A DNA stretch of 64,000 nucleotides from CPC320 sp002336405 (GTDB lineage Bacteria; Pseudomonadota; Alphaproteobacteria; Rhodobacterales; Rhodobacteraceae). The notes beneath the pieces were generated by a model that saw nothing but the letters and a program-made list of their open reading frames with translations, made no database searches and had not been told where the DNA came from. Positions 26,655 through 35,051 of the stretch are shown in pieces. The stretch lies in assembly GCA_949372595.1 (NCBI GenBank), contig CASIAN010000024.1, forward strand, positions 39,135 to 103,134, in the 5' to 3' direction. Position numbers and translations under genes: made by a program. Each line of letters starts with the position of its first letter. Within the stretch, counting starts at the first letter, position 1.

Positions 26655-28244
26655 ATGCCCACGAACTCACCCATCCGTCGCGCCCTGCTATCGGTTTCAG
26701 ATAAAACCGGCCTGGTTGCGCTTGCGACTGCATTGGCGGCGCGCGGCGTCGTGCTGCTTTCCACTGGTGGTAGCGCCAAAACACTGCGCGAGGCTGGGCT
26801 TGCGGTAACTGATATCGCCGAGGTCACCGGCTTTCCCGAGATGATGGATGGTCGGGTTAAAACACTGCATCCGAAAGTCCATGGCGGCTTGCTGGCACTG
26901 CGTGACAATACGGATCATCAAGCTGCAATGACTGCGCATGGAATCTTGGCAATCGATCTGCTTGTCGTAAATCTCTATCCGTTTGAGACCACTGTCGCGC
27001 AGGCCGCAGACTATGACACCTGCATCGAAAATATTGACATTGGCGGTCCCGCCATGATCCGCGCCGCGGCGAAAAACCACGGGTTTGTGTCGGTTGTCGT
27101 CGACCCGGAAGACTATGCACCGCTGCTGGATGAACTCGACCACAACCAAGGCGCCACCTCCTTTGAGTTTCGGCAGAAACTGGCGCTAACCGCCTATGCC
27201 CGCACCGCCGCCTATGACACCGCAGTCTCGAACTGGTTTGCCACCACGCTGAACGAAGCCGCACCACGCCGCAAGGTGGTTTCTGGGCGTTTGTCCCAAA
27301 GTCTACGCTATGGCGAGAACCCGCATCAAACCGCAGCGTTTTATACCGATGGCAGTAACCGTGCCGGGATTGCCACCGCAAAACAGCTGCAGGGCAAGGC
27401 ACTGAGTTACAACAATATCAACGACACCGATGCGGCGTTCGAACTGGTCAGTGAGTTTCAATCTCAGGCCGGTCCGGTCTGTGCCATTATTAAACATGCA
27501 AACCCCTGCGGTGTGGCGCAGGGCGCCACGCTAAGCCAAGCCTACACCCGGGCGTTCGATTGTGATCGCACCAGCGCTTTTGGCGGTATCATCGCGCTGA
27601 ACCAATCTTTAGACGCGCAAACTGCGCGTGAGATTACGCAGATTTTTACAGAGGTGGTAATTGCCCCCGGAGCAGACGACGACGCCCGCAATATCTTTGC
27701 GGCAAAGAAAAACCTGCGACTTCTTATAACGCCAGGACTGGCCGACCCGCGCCAAGTCAGCACCACAATCCGCCAGATCAGCGGCGGATATCTTCTGCAG
27801 GACAAAGATACAGGCTATATTAATACAGACGATCTCAAGGTGGTCACCAAGAAACAGCCAACCGCAGCGCAGATGGCGGATATGATGTTTGCCTGGACAG
27901 TGGCCAAACATGTCAAATCCAACGCAATTATCTATGTCAAAGACGGCGCCACAGTCGGGGTTGGCGCCGGCCAGATGAGCCGCGTGGACAGCAGCCATAT
28001 CGCCGCGCGCAAAGCCGAAGAGATGTCCCGAATATTGGACCTGCCCGCGCCGCTGACCCAAGGCAGTGTTGTGGCCTCAGACGCATTTTTTCCCTTTGCA
28101 GACGGCCTTCTCAGTGCTGCCGCCGCGGGTGCAACCGCCGTCATCCAACCCGGTGGCTCGATGCGCGACGATGAGGTGATCGCGGCAGCCAATGAGGCAG
28201 GGCTGGCAATGGTCTTCACCGGCATGCGGCATTTTCGCCATTAG
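26655..28244 (+). CDS. purH: Bifunctional AICAR transformylase / IMP cyclohydrolase
   Basis: PurH catalyses the last two steps of IMP synthesis. The 529-residue protein has the N-terminal IMPCHase domain (ALLSVSDKTGL, LLSTGGSAKTL, VTGFPEMMDGRVKTLHPKVHGGLL) and the C-terminal AICARFT domain with YGENPHQTAAFY, IIKHANPCGVA and the end part SDAFFPFADG...GGSMRDDEVI. I chose ATG 26655 (MPTNSPIRR); the longer frame would start at a TTG. lspA follows after 14 bp, so the gene opens an lspA operon. Confidence 0.97.
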   Translation: MPTNSPIRRALLSVSDKTGLVALATALAARGVVLLSTGGSAKTLREAGLAVTDIAEVTGFPEMMDGRVKTLHPKVHGGLLALRDNTDHQAAMTAHGILAIDLLVVNLYPFETTVAQAADYDTCIENIDIGGPAMIRAAAKNHGFVSVVVDPEDYAPLLDELDHNQGATSFEFRQKLALTAYARTAAYDTAVSNWFATTLNEAAPRRKVVSGRLSQSLRYGENPHQTAAFYTDGSNRAGIATAKQLQGKALSYNNINDTDAAFELVSEFQSQAGPVCAIIKHANPCGVAQGATLSQAYTRAFDCDRTSAFGGIIALNQSLDAQTAREITQIFTEVVIAPGADDDARNIFAAKKNLRLLITPGLADPRQVSTTIRQISGGYLLQDKDTGYINTDDLKVVTKKQPTAAQMADMMFAWTVAKHVKSNAIIYVKDGATVGVGAGQMSRVDSSHIAARKAEEMSRILDLPAPLTQGSVVASDAFFPFADGLLSAAAAGATAVIQPGGSMRDDEVIAAANEAGLAMVFTGMRHFRH

Positions 28245-28258
28245 AAAACGGGCCCCTT

Positions 28259-28771
28259 ATGCACATCAACTTGAAAAAGATATTACAACCAGTCCCTCAT
28301 ATGTGGATGCTGTACATTGCGACCGCCGCGGCGTTTTTACTAGACCAGGCCAGTAAAGCATTTGTGTTGTTGGGGCTTAACCTTGCACAATTAGGTCAGA
28401 TCGAGGTTGTCCCACCCTATCTCAATTTCAGGATGGCATGGAATTACGGCATGAATTTTGGGCTCTTCGCGCAAGACAGTCCAATGACCCGCTGGATATT
28501 GATCGCAGTTGCGATGGCGATCATCGGTTTTGTCTTGATCTGGATCCGATGTGAACATCCTCGAAAAATTGTCATACTAGCGGCAGGTTTACTGATTGGA
28601 GGTGCCTTGGGAAATGTCATTGATCGGGCGCTTCATGGCGCGGTTGTTGACTTTTTAAACATGTCTTGTTGTGGCATTAATAACCCCTATGCGTTCAATA
28701 TCGCTGACGTTGAAATTTTCATTGGCGCAGTGGGCATGGCGATTTTTGGCGACCAGAAAAACGCCACGTGA
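28259..28771 (+). CDS. lspA: Lipoprotein signal peptidase (signal peptidase II)
   Basis: LspA cleaves signal peptides of prolipoproteins in the inner membrane. The 170-residue protein has four membrane helices, the conserved N-x-G-x-x-F/L region (AWNYGMNFGLF) and the two catalytic aspartates D122 (GNVIDR) and D150 (FNIADV). The next gene encodes a lipoprotein, a natural substrate. Confidence 0.95.
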   Translation: MHINLKKILQPVPHMWMLYIATAAAFLLDQASKAFVLLGLNLAQLGQIEVVPPYLNFRMAWNYGMNFGLFAQDSPMTRWILIAVAMAIIGFVLIWIRCEHPRKIVILAAGLLIGGALGNVIDRALHGAVVDFLNMSCCGINNPYAFNIADVEIFIGAVGMAIFGDQKNAT

Positions 28772-28821
28772 CCTTGGTGTTACAATGCGCTAAGTCTGCT
28801 TTGAAGAGTTGGAGAAGTGAA

Positions 28822-29328
28822 ATGAAACCGGCATTTACACTTTGCTTGGCAATGGTTCTGGGCCTTTCAGCCTGTGGGGACCTGAAACTGAGAAAAATGA
28901 GAAGTGACGATAAAGGGCCTGAGGAGTTTACCGTCTTGCCGGTCAAACCCCTGCAAAACCCAAGCGATTACACAGCGTTGCCTGAGCCGAACCCGGCGGC
29001 GGGAAATCTGGTTGATGCAACCCCTAAAGCGGATGCGATTGTTGCGTTGGGGGGGACCCCCGTTATTGGTGCCAGTGCAAAAATTCCGGCCTCTGACACA
29101 GCGTTGTTGCGGCGCACCAATCGGTTTGGCACTGCACCTGACATACGCAATGTTCTGGCCACCGAAGATGCGGAAATTCGCAAATCTAAATCGCGGATGC
29201 TGCGCTTTCAACTCAATCAGAAAGATCTCTATAGCAAGGTTTATGAAAAGCAGACACTGGATGCTCATGCCGAGATTGCCAAGTTCCGGTCCGCAGGTGT
29301 GTTGACACCGGCGGTCCCCCCCAAATAA
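28822..29328 (+). CDS. DUF3035 lipoprotein
   Basis: The 168-residue protein begins with a lipoprotein signal peptide ending in the lipobox LSAC (cysteine near residue 18), so it should be anchored in the outer or inner membrane. The body contains FTVLPVKPLQNPSDYTALPEPNP, typical of the DUF3035 family found mainly in Rhodobacterales. Function is unknown. I chose ATG 28822, which is preceded by GGAG and gives a proper signal peptide; the frame extends upstream to 28768 without one. It lies between lspA and two M16 peptidase genes, a conserved order. Confidence 0.85.
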   Translation: MKPAFTLCLAMVLGLSACGDLKLRKMRSDDKGPEEFTVLPVKPLQNPSDYTALPEPNPAAGNLVDATPKADAIVALGGTPVIGASAKIPASDTALLRRTNRFGTAPDIRNVLATEDAEIRKSKSRMLRFQLNQKDLYSKVYEKQTLDAHAEIAKFRSAGVLTPAVPPK

Positions 29329-29416
29329 TAACCTGATAAAGATCTGCGCTCGATTACTTGAAGTTTACTTTCTAGGACGTATCTTCTGAACATGAAGCAA
29401 ACCAAAGAGGCGCAGT

Positions 29417-30769
29417 ATGAGATCTTGGCGTAAGACAACTGTCGGGGCGTGCGCGATTGCCATGACGCTCACTGCTGGACAAATTCTGGCAAACAGTGAG
29501 CAGACCAGCAGCTTTACATTGGGCAACGGCTTGGAAGTTGTTGTAATCGAAGACCACAGGGCCCCGGTGGTTGTACAGATGTTATGGTACCGCGCCGGTG
29601 CAGCTGATGAAACCCCCGGGCAATCTGGTGTGGCGCATTTTCTGGAACACCTGTTGTTCAAGGCCACGAAAACACTCGCTGCAGGTGAATTCTCTAAAAC
29701 AGTTGCCGAGAATGGTGGCACAGACAACGCCTTTACCAGCTATGATTATACCGCCTATTATCAACGCATCGCCGCCGACCGCCTGCCCTTGATCATGCGC
29801 ATGGAAGCGGACCGCATGGTTAATATCCAACTCTCTGAGGCAGATATCGCCACCGAGCGCGATGTTATCATCGAAGAGCGCAACCAGCGCACCGAGAACG
29901 ATCCTGGCGCCCTGTTTGGCGAACAAAAGAATGCTGCACAATTTCTCAATCACCGGTATGGGGTGCCAATTATCGGCTGGCGCCACGAGATGGTGGACTT
30001 AAGCCTCGACGACGCGTTGACATTTTATGGGCATCACTACGCGCCCAACAACGCCATCCTGATCATCGCCGGAGACGTCGACCCTGCAGAGGTGCGCGGT
30101 CTGGCCGAGACCTATTACGGGGTCATCCCCGCCAACCCAGCCATCATCGCGCGCGAACGCCCACAAGAGCCGCCACAAACTGCTGAACGGCGTATGGTGT
30201 TCGAGGACCCCCGCGTCGCACAGCCCTATGTCAGCCGATCCTATCTTGCGCCTGAGCGTGACAGTGGCAATCAGCAAACCGCTGCCGCGCTAACACTACT
30301 GGCCGAAATTCTTGGCGGTGGTCAAACGTCAGTTTTGAACGAAAAATTGCAATTTGACACCCAGATGGCCGTCTATACCGGTGCCTATTATCGCGGCACC
30401 GCGCTGGATGATACCAGCTTTGGTCTGGTGATTGTGCCGTCACAGGGCAAAACCCTGCAAGAGGCAGAAACCGCACTGGATGAGGTGATCGAAGATTTTC
30501 TGGCCGAGGGTGTCGACCCCGCCCAACTGGCGCGGATTAAAAAACAGCTGCGGGCATCACAGATCTATGCGCGTGACAATGTACAACAGATGGCAAACCG
30601 CTATGGGCGGGGGCTGACATCGGGCCTAACGCTGGAAGATATCCATCTGTGGCCCGACGTTCTGCAGTCTGTAACAGGGGACGATATTATCGACGCCGCA
30701 AAATCGATCTTTAATCACAAGCAGTCAGTAACGGGATGGCTGACCACAGTACCGGAGGCAAACCAATGA
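29417..30769 (+). CDS. M16 zinc peptidase, catalytically complete
   Basis: The 450-residue protein has an N-terminal signal peptide (about residues 1-25, ending ILAN) and the inverted zinc motif H74-F-L-E77-H78, followed by the downstream glutamate region DIATERDVIIEERNQR. It is therefore an active-type M16B (processing-peptidase-like) protein, probably periplasmic. Its stop overlaps the start of a second M16 gene. Paired M16B proteins usually work as a heterodimer with one active and one inactive subunit. Substrate is unknown. Confidence 0.9.
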   Translation: MRSWRKTTVGACAIAMTLTAGQILANSEQTSSFTLGNGLEVVVIEDHRAPVVVQMLWYRAGAADETPGQSGVAHFLEHLLFKATKTLAAGEFSKTVAENGGTDNAFTSYDYTAYYQRIAADRLPLIMRMEADRMVNIQLSEADIATERDVIIEERNQRTENDPGALFGEQKNAAQFLNHRYGVPIIGWRHEMVDLSLDDALTFYGHHYAPNNAILIIAGDVDPAEVRGLAETYYGVIPANPAIIARERPQEPPQTAERRMVFEDPRVAQPYVSRSYLAPERDSGNQQTAAALTLLAEILGGGQTSVLNEKLQFDTQMAVYTGAYYRGTALDDTSFGLVIVPSQGKTLQEAETALDEVIEDFLAEGVDPAQLARIKKQLRASQIYARDNVQQMANRYGRGLTSGLTLEDIHLWPDVLQSVTGDDIIDAAKSIFNHKQSVTGWLTTVPEANQ

Positions 30770-32067
30770 AATGGGTTTTAACACTCTGCCTGAGCCTGCT
30801 GGCAACGTTGCCGCTACGAGCAGAGATTGCCATTCAGGAAGTGACCAGTCCCGGGGGTATCTCTGCATGGCTGGTCGAGGATCACAACATCCCCTTTGTA
30901 GCGCTTGAGTTGCGCTTTCGTGGCGGCACATCACTGGATCTAGCGGGACAGCGCGGCGCCATCAATCTAATGGTCGGGTTGCTGGAGGAAGGCACTGGAG
31001 ATCTCGACGCGCGCGGCTTTGCCACTGCGCGAGATGAGTTAGCGGCGTCGTTTGACTATAGCGCTTATGATGACACAATCTCGGTATCAGCGCGATATTT
31101 GACCGAAACACAAGACGCAGCAATGGCCCTGCTTAAAGGCTCACTGGTTGCGCCAAACTTTACCGAAGTTGCGCTTAAACGGGTTCGGGCCCAAGTCGTG
31201 GCCGGACTTAAATCAGATAGCAAAGATCCAGATTCGATCGTGTCAAAGCGCTTTGATGCGCTGGCCTTTGGCGATCACCCCTATGGTTCAAGGGCTGAGG
31301 GCACGATCGAAAGCGTCAGCGCCCTGACCCGAGACCAGATCAAAGCTGCCCATTTTGGCACGCTGACCCGCGACAGGGTTTATGCATCGGCGGTGGGCGA
31401 TATCACTGCCGAACAGCTGACAAGCCTGCTTGACCGTCTGTTGTCAGAGCTTCCCCAAACCGGCCGACCGATGCCATCAAAAGTGGCGTACGGCCTCGAC
31501 GGCGGTACCACGGTGGTGGATTTCGATACCCCGCAATCGGTGGCTATATTTGGTCAGCGCGGGATAGAACGCGATCATCCTGATTTTTTCGCTGCCTATC
31601 TGATCAATCAAATCCTTGGAGGTGGTAGCTTTGAAAGCCGCCTGATGGAAGAGGTGCGCGAAAAACGTGGCCTGACCTACGGCGTTTATTCCTACCTGTT
31701 GCCAAAAGATTTTTCACATCTTTATATCGGCCGCGTCGCCTCAGCCAACGACCGCATCGCCGAAGCCATTGCAGTGATCCGCGCCGAATGGACGCGGATG
31801 GCAGATAGCGGTGTCACACAAGACGAATTGCGTCGTGCCAAAACCTATCTGACTGGATCTTATCCCCTGCGATTTGACGGCAACGGTCCGATTGCCAATA
31901 TCATGGTTGGGATGCAGGTTCAGGGGCTCCCCGTAGCCTATATCAACAACCGCAACCACAAGATAAACGCCGTCACTCTGCAGGATGCAAACCGCGTCGC
32001 GCGCCAATTACTTGATCCCGATGGTTTGCATTTCGTGGTTGTGGGGCGGCCTGAGGGCTTGGATTAA
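30766..32067 (+). CDS. M16 family protein lacking the zinc motif (partner subunit)
   Basis: This 433-residue protein has a signal peptide (MKWVLTLCLSLLATLPLRA) and an M16 fold: LRFRGGTSLD and, in the C-terminal half, EVREKRGLTYGVYSY. Where the partner has HFLEH, this one has VGLLEEGTG, so the zinc ligands are absent and the subunit should be inactive, with a role in substrate binding. ATG 30766 overlaps the previous stop (ATGA). It closes the purH-lspA operon direction; an insertion-sequence remnant follows 130 bp later. Confidence 0.9.
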   Translation: MKWVLTLCLSLLATLPLRAEIAIQEVTSPGGISAWLVEDHNIPFVALELRFRGGTSLDLAGQRGAINLMVGLLEEGTGDLDARGFATARDELAASFDYSAYDDTISVSARYLTETQDAAMALLKGSLVAPNFTEVALKRVRAQVVAGLKSDSKDPDSIVSKRFDALAFGDHPYGSRAEGTIESVSALTRDQIKAAHFGTLTRDRVYASAVGDITAEQLTSLLDRLLSELPQTGRPMPSKVAYGLDGGTTVVDFDTPQSVAIFGQRGIERDHPDFFAAYLINQILGGGSFESRLMEEVREKRGLTYGVYSYLLPKDFSHLYIGRVASANDRIAEAIAVIRAEWTRMADSGVTQDELRRAKTYLTGSYPLRFDGNGPIANIMVGMQVQGLPVAYINNRNHKINAVTLQDANRVARQLLDPDGLHFVVVGRPEGLD

Positions 32068-32196
32068 TCCCAACGTTTATGACAGCAATTGCGGCAAGAT
32101 AACCCCTGTTGCCAGTCGTCTTGCTTGACCGTGTAAACACTTAGAATCTTGAGAGGCCGGTTTTGAAACGTCAGGGCTGGCATCGCGGACGCCTTA

Positions 32197-32988
32197 GAGT
32201 CTGGTTCAAAACTAAACGCTTACTTTCAGGATCTTGCGAGATAGCAGGTGACGCGTCGAATGTGGGCAATGAGGATCCAAGCCTGTGCGCTGGCGATAGA
32301 TTTATCCCAATCTTTTGACAGGCGGCGGCAGCGCCCCAGCCCTGCGAAGGTTCGCTCAACCACCCATCGCCTGGGTAAGACCTCAAAGCCCTGCGCCGTA
32401 TCGGAGCGCTTGACGATCTGCACAGTCCAGCGTCCGATGACCTTCAGGGCGTCTCGCAGTTTGGGGCCCGCAGAGCCGCCGTCCGCAAAGACATGGCGCA
32501 GCATGGGATAGCGCGCGGCGACAGCCTTCAGCACATCCAGCGCGCCGTCACGATCCTGAACCCCGGCGCTATGGACCTCGAGCCCTACGCGCACTCCGGT
32601 CGTATCGGTACCAATGTGGCGCTTGCGGCCCTTGATCTTTTTTCCGGCGTCATATCCTCTAACCCCGCCACTTTCTGTGGGTTTTACACTCTGACGATCG
32701 ATGACCCCGGCTGTCGGATGGGCGTGTCGGCCCTCGGCAAGGCGCGCGGTTTTGACCGGTTCGCGGTTCATCTCATCAAGCAAGCGCATCATTGCGCCAA
32801 GCGTAGAAGGAGCCGCGGACGGTAGAAACCGGCGGAAAGTCGTTGGGCAGCATGCGCCACTGGCAGCCAGTCGTCGCGACATACAGGATCGCGTCGAACA
32901 CATCGCGCAGATACGTCGTTCGCGGGCGGCCCGTTCTCCTGAGCCGCAGCACTAGAGCGCCATCCCAAAGCTGCTTGGACCATGCGCT
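32197..32988 (-). mobile_element. Degenerate IS5-family insertion sequence
   Basis: The stretch contains an IS5-type transposase on the minus strand. The left edge may be the GAGTCTGGTTC at 32197, next to a TTA that would fit the target preference of the IS427/IS5 groups. I could not find a matching inverted repeat on the right. The transposase reading begins only just before the stop codon of the PhyH gene at 32989, so the right (5') end of the element seems to be missing. Boundaries are therefore approximate. Confidence 0.6.
32226..32985 (-). pseudogene. IS5-family transposase, 5'-truncated and split between two frames
   Basis: The N-terminal part is read in one frame (RRTGRPRTTYLRDVFDAILY, then VATTGCQWRMLPNDFPP...FYAW), which ends at a stop near 32780. 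The catalytic part is read in a second frame from about 32788. It carries the DDE triad: D in GVIDRQSVK, D in HVFADGGSAG and E in RRWVVERT. Some IS5/IS427-group elements join two ORFs by programmed frameshifting, so the split alone need not be damage. The first 20 or so residues expected before RRTGRPR are not recognisable, however, and the frame starts directly after a stop codon. I judge the copy inactive. Confidence 0.75.
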
Positions 32989-33816
32989 TCAGTACAGCAG
33001 GCCTTGTTTTAAAGCTTTATCCTGACGGCACATTTCAAAGTCTTCCTCAGTCAGGCGGCCCTTTGGTGCACCGGCAATATTAAAGTGGCCAAAGTGATCC
33101 TGTCCGCTGACCAAAGACACCAGCGGCTGGTCGCCTGTTTGTTGTTTCATAGACGGCTTGATATAGCGGATGGCCGAACCGATGCGCCTGTCACATGTCG
33201 CATTTGGACCAGAGCTGTGGAACAAAAGTCCATGGTGCATCGAGGCCTGCCCAGCCTCAAGCGCGGCTGCGACCGCCTCTTTTTCATCAACCTCGACGGC
33301 AATTTCCTGACCGCGAGACAAAAGGTTGTCTTCGGCATACGTATCAACATGCGGCACAATCTTTGTCTTGTGGCTGCCAGGTACAAATTTCATACAGCCC
33401 GCCTGTTCGCTGGCAGTGGAAAGCGCGAACCAACAGGTTGTTTCACAGATGTCATCAAGACCCCAATAGGTCAGGTCCTGATGCCAAGATACGATTTTAG
33501 GCGAGTTGGCCTCTTTGATAAAAAGTCCAGCGCTCCAAACCATAAGGTCCGGGCCCAGCACCGCCGACGCGGCCGCAATCAGCGTTTCATTGCGGGTCAA
33601 TGCGTCAAACGAGGGCAAAAGTCGGTCCGGATAGGCTTTCAACAGGGCCAGTTTTTCGGAATCGCTTGCCAGTTCCGCCTCAGCGGTTTCCAAGTCGGCG
33701 CGCAGCCTTTGTGCTTGCGATTGCGACAAGACGTCGATCGGTACAACAAAACCGTTGCGTTCATAAGTGCTGGCAATCTCATCCTGAGCGGTAACAGAGG
33801 ACTGTGACTGGGACAT
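32989..33816 (-). CDS. Phytanoyl-CoA dioxygenase (PhyH) family Fe(II)/2-oxoglutarate enzyme
   Basis: The 275-residue protein has the PhyH facial triad: H112 and D114 in SWHQDLTYWG, and a distal histidine about H200 in HHGLLFHSSGPN, followed by CDRRIGSAIRY, which holds the 2-oxoglutarate arginine. Such enzymes hydroxylate or halogenate diverse small molecules; the substrate is not identifiable. Start ATG 33816 follows AAAGGA. The last codons (GLLY) and stop coincide with the edge of the IS remnant, so the original C-terminus may have been changed. It is divergent from a LysR regulator that probably controls it. Confidence 0.82.
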   Translation of the reverse strand: MSQSQSSVTAQDEIASTYERNGFVVPIDVLSQSQAQRLRADLETAEAELASDSEKLALLKAYPDRLLPSFDALTRNETLIAAASAVLGPDLMVWSAGLFIKEANSPKIVSWHQDLTYWGLDDICETTCWFALSTASEQAGCMKFVPGSHKTKIVPHVDTYAEDNLLSRGQEIAVEVDEKEAVAAALEAGQASMHHGLLFHSSGPNATCDRRIGSAIRYIKPSMKQQTGDQPLVSLVSGQDHFGHFNIAGAPKGRLTEEDFEMCRQDKALKQGLLY

Positions 33817-33888
33817 GACGTTTCCTTTTCTACGATTGTGGCACATTTACTTTCGCAGAAACCCATGTATCAGTAAAATGGAATGACT

Positions 33889-33904
33889 TGATGGTTAAGC
33901 ATCA
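33889..33904. promoter_or_regulatory. Near-perfect palindrome in the phyH-lysR divergent gap
   Basis: TGATGGTTAAGCATCA is a 16-bp inverted repeat with one mismatched pair (7 of 8 pairs match). It sits 18 bp before the LysR start and 73 bp before the PhyH start. LysR proteins typically bind such dyads between divergent genes. The assignment is inference. Confidence 0.45.
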
Positions 33905-33922
33905 GTCTCATGGATACTTAAA

Positions 33923-34840
33923 ATGCGCCTAAACGGATTTGACCTCAACCAGCTTGTTTGTTTGAAAGCTCTTCTTAGCGAACGGAATATAACCCGCGCC
34001 GCCGCGCAAGTGCACCTGAGCCAATCGGCGATGAGCACGACACTCGGCCATCTGCGCCGGCATTTCGACGATCCGCTGCTGGTGCGCTCGGGCCGGGTCC
34101 ACGTCTTGACGCCCTTTGCCAAGTCCCTGACCACACCGCTAAATAAAATGCTGGCTCAAGCCCATGCATTTGCAACACTGCGGCCGGGTGAAGTTCAACC
34201 CGATATCGAGCGGGAAGTCACAATTGTCGCCTCAGATTATGCAGTGCGAACCTGCCTGGAAGAGGCGACGCGGCACCTGCGAGAGGTATTCCCAAACTTG
34301 CGGCTGGATGTCTTGCCGCTGTCTGAAAGATCACCACGTCTGCTGGCGAACGGCGAAGTTGATCTGGTGCTTGCAGGGCAATCTTTTGACGTCGGCATGC
34401 CGCCTCGCGACTGCCTATTTGAGGATCAGTTTGTGTGCATTGCCTGTCGCGAAACTGGTCCCGTCGGAAATGTTTTGACACCCTTTGAATTTGCACAATC
34501 TCAGCATGTGGTGGTGCGTTATTTTGATCATCAAATGACCTTCGAGGATGAGGATGCCATTCGAAAAGCCGGTCTGACACGCATCCGCCGGATCACCACG
34601 TGGTCGCATACACATGTGGCGGCTTTGATATGCAAAACGCCGATGCTAGCAACAGTTCCCGCGCGAATTGCGCATGATTTTTCGAAGCGATGGCCAATAA
34701 AAACGTTGCCGTTTCCGTTTGATCACGAGCCAATTAGATTATTTGCATACTGGCATCCAAGTCGGGACGAAGATGCGATTTTGGCGGCACTGGTGCGCGC
34801 GGCGAAATCGGTTTCAGGCCCTTCTAAACCAGCAGAATAG
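33923..34840 (+). CDS. LysR-family transcriptional regulator, NodD-like subgroup
   Basis: The 305-residue protein has an N-terminal winged helix-turn-helix (residues about 5-65: FDLNQLVCLKALLSERNITRAAAQVHLSQSAMSTTLGHLRRHFDDPLLVR) and a C-terminal periplasmic-binding-like effector domain. The LNGFDLNQL start and LSQSAMS pattern resemble the NodD/SyrM-type branch. It is divergent from the PhyH gene with a dyad in between, so local control of that gene is likely. The effector is unknown. Confidence 0.88.
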   Translation: MRLNGFDLNQLVCLKALLSERNITRAAAQVHLSQSAMSTTLGHLRRHFDDPLLVRSGRVHVLTPFAKSLTTPLNKMLAQAHAFATLRPGEVQPDIEREVTIVASDYAVRTCLEEATRHLREVFPNLRLDVLPLSERSPRLLANGEVDLVLAGQSFDVGMPPRDCLFEDQFVCIACRETGPVGNVLTPFEFAQSQHVVVRYFDHQMTFEDEDAIRKAGLTRIRRITTWSHTHVAALICKTPMLATVPARIAHDFSKRWPIKTLPFPFDHEPIRLFAYWHPSRDEDAILAALVRAAKSVSGPSKPAE

Positions 34841-35051
34841 ACTTGCGACGGGTTTGGTTCCACGGGCCTGCACCAATCACGTTTGGGATAAACGTCAATA
34901 AATTTCTGGCACCCCGCCCCATTTCGAACAATTCTGCCAAAAGCCGCTATTGCCAAGCACGCTTTATGAAACCTTTCTCTCCTGCAAATCCAACAACCCG
35001 CAAGACCGTCAAATGTCTATCCGCAACTTGTTCAACCGGTAACCAATCACA

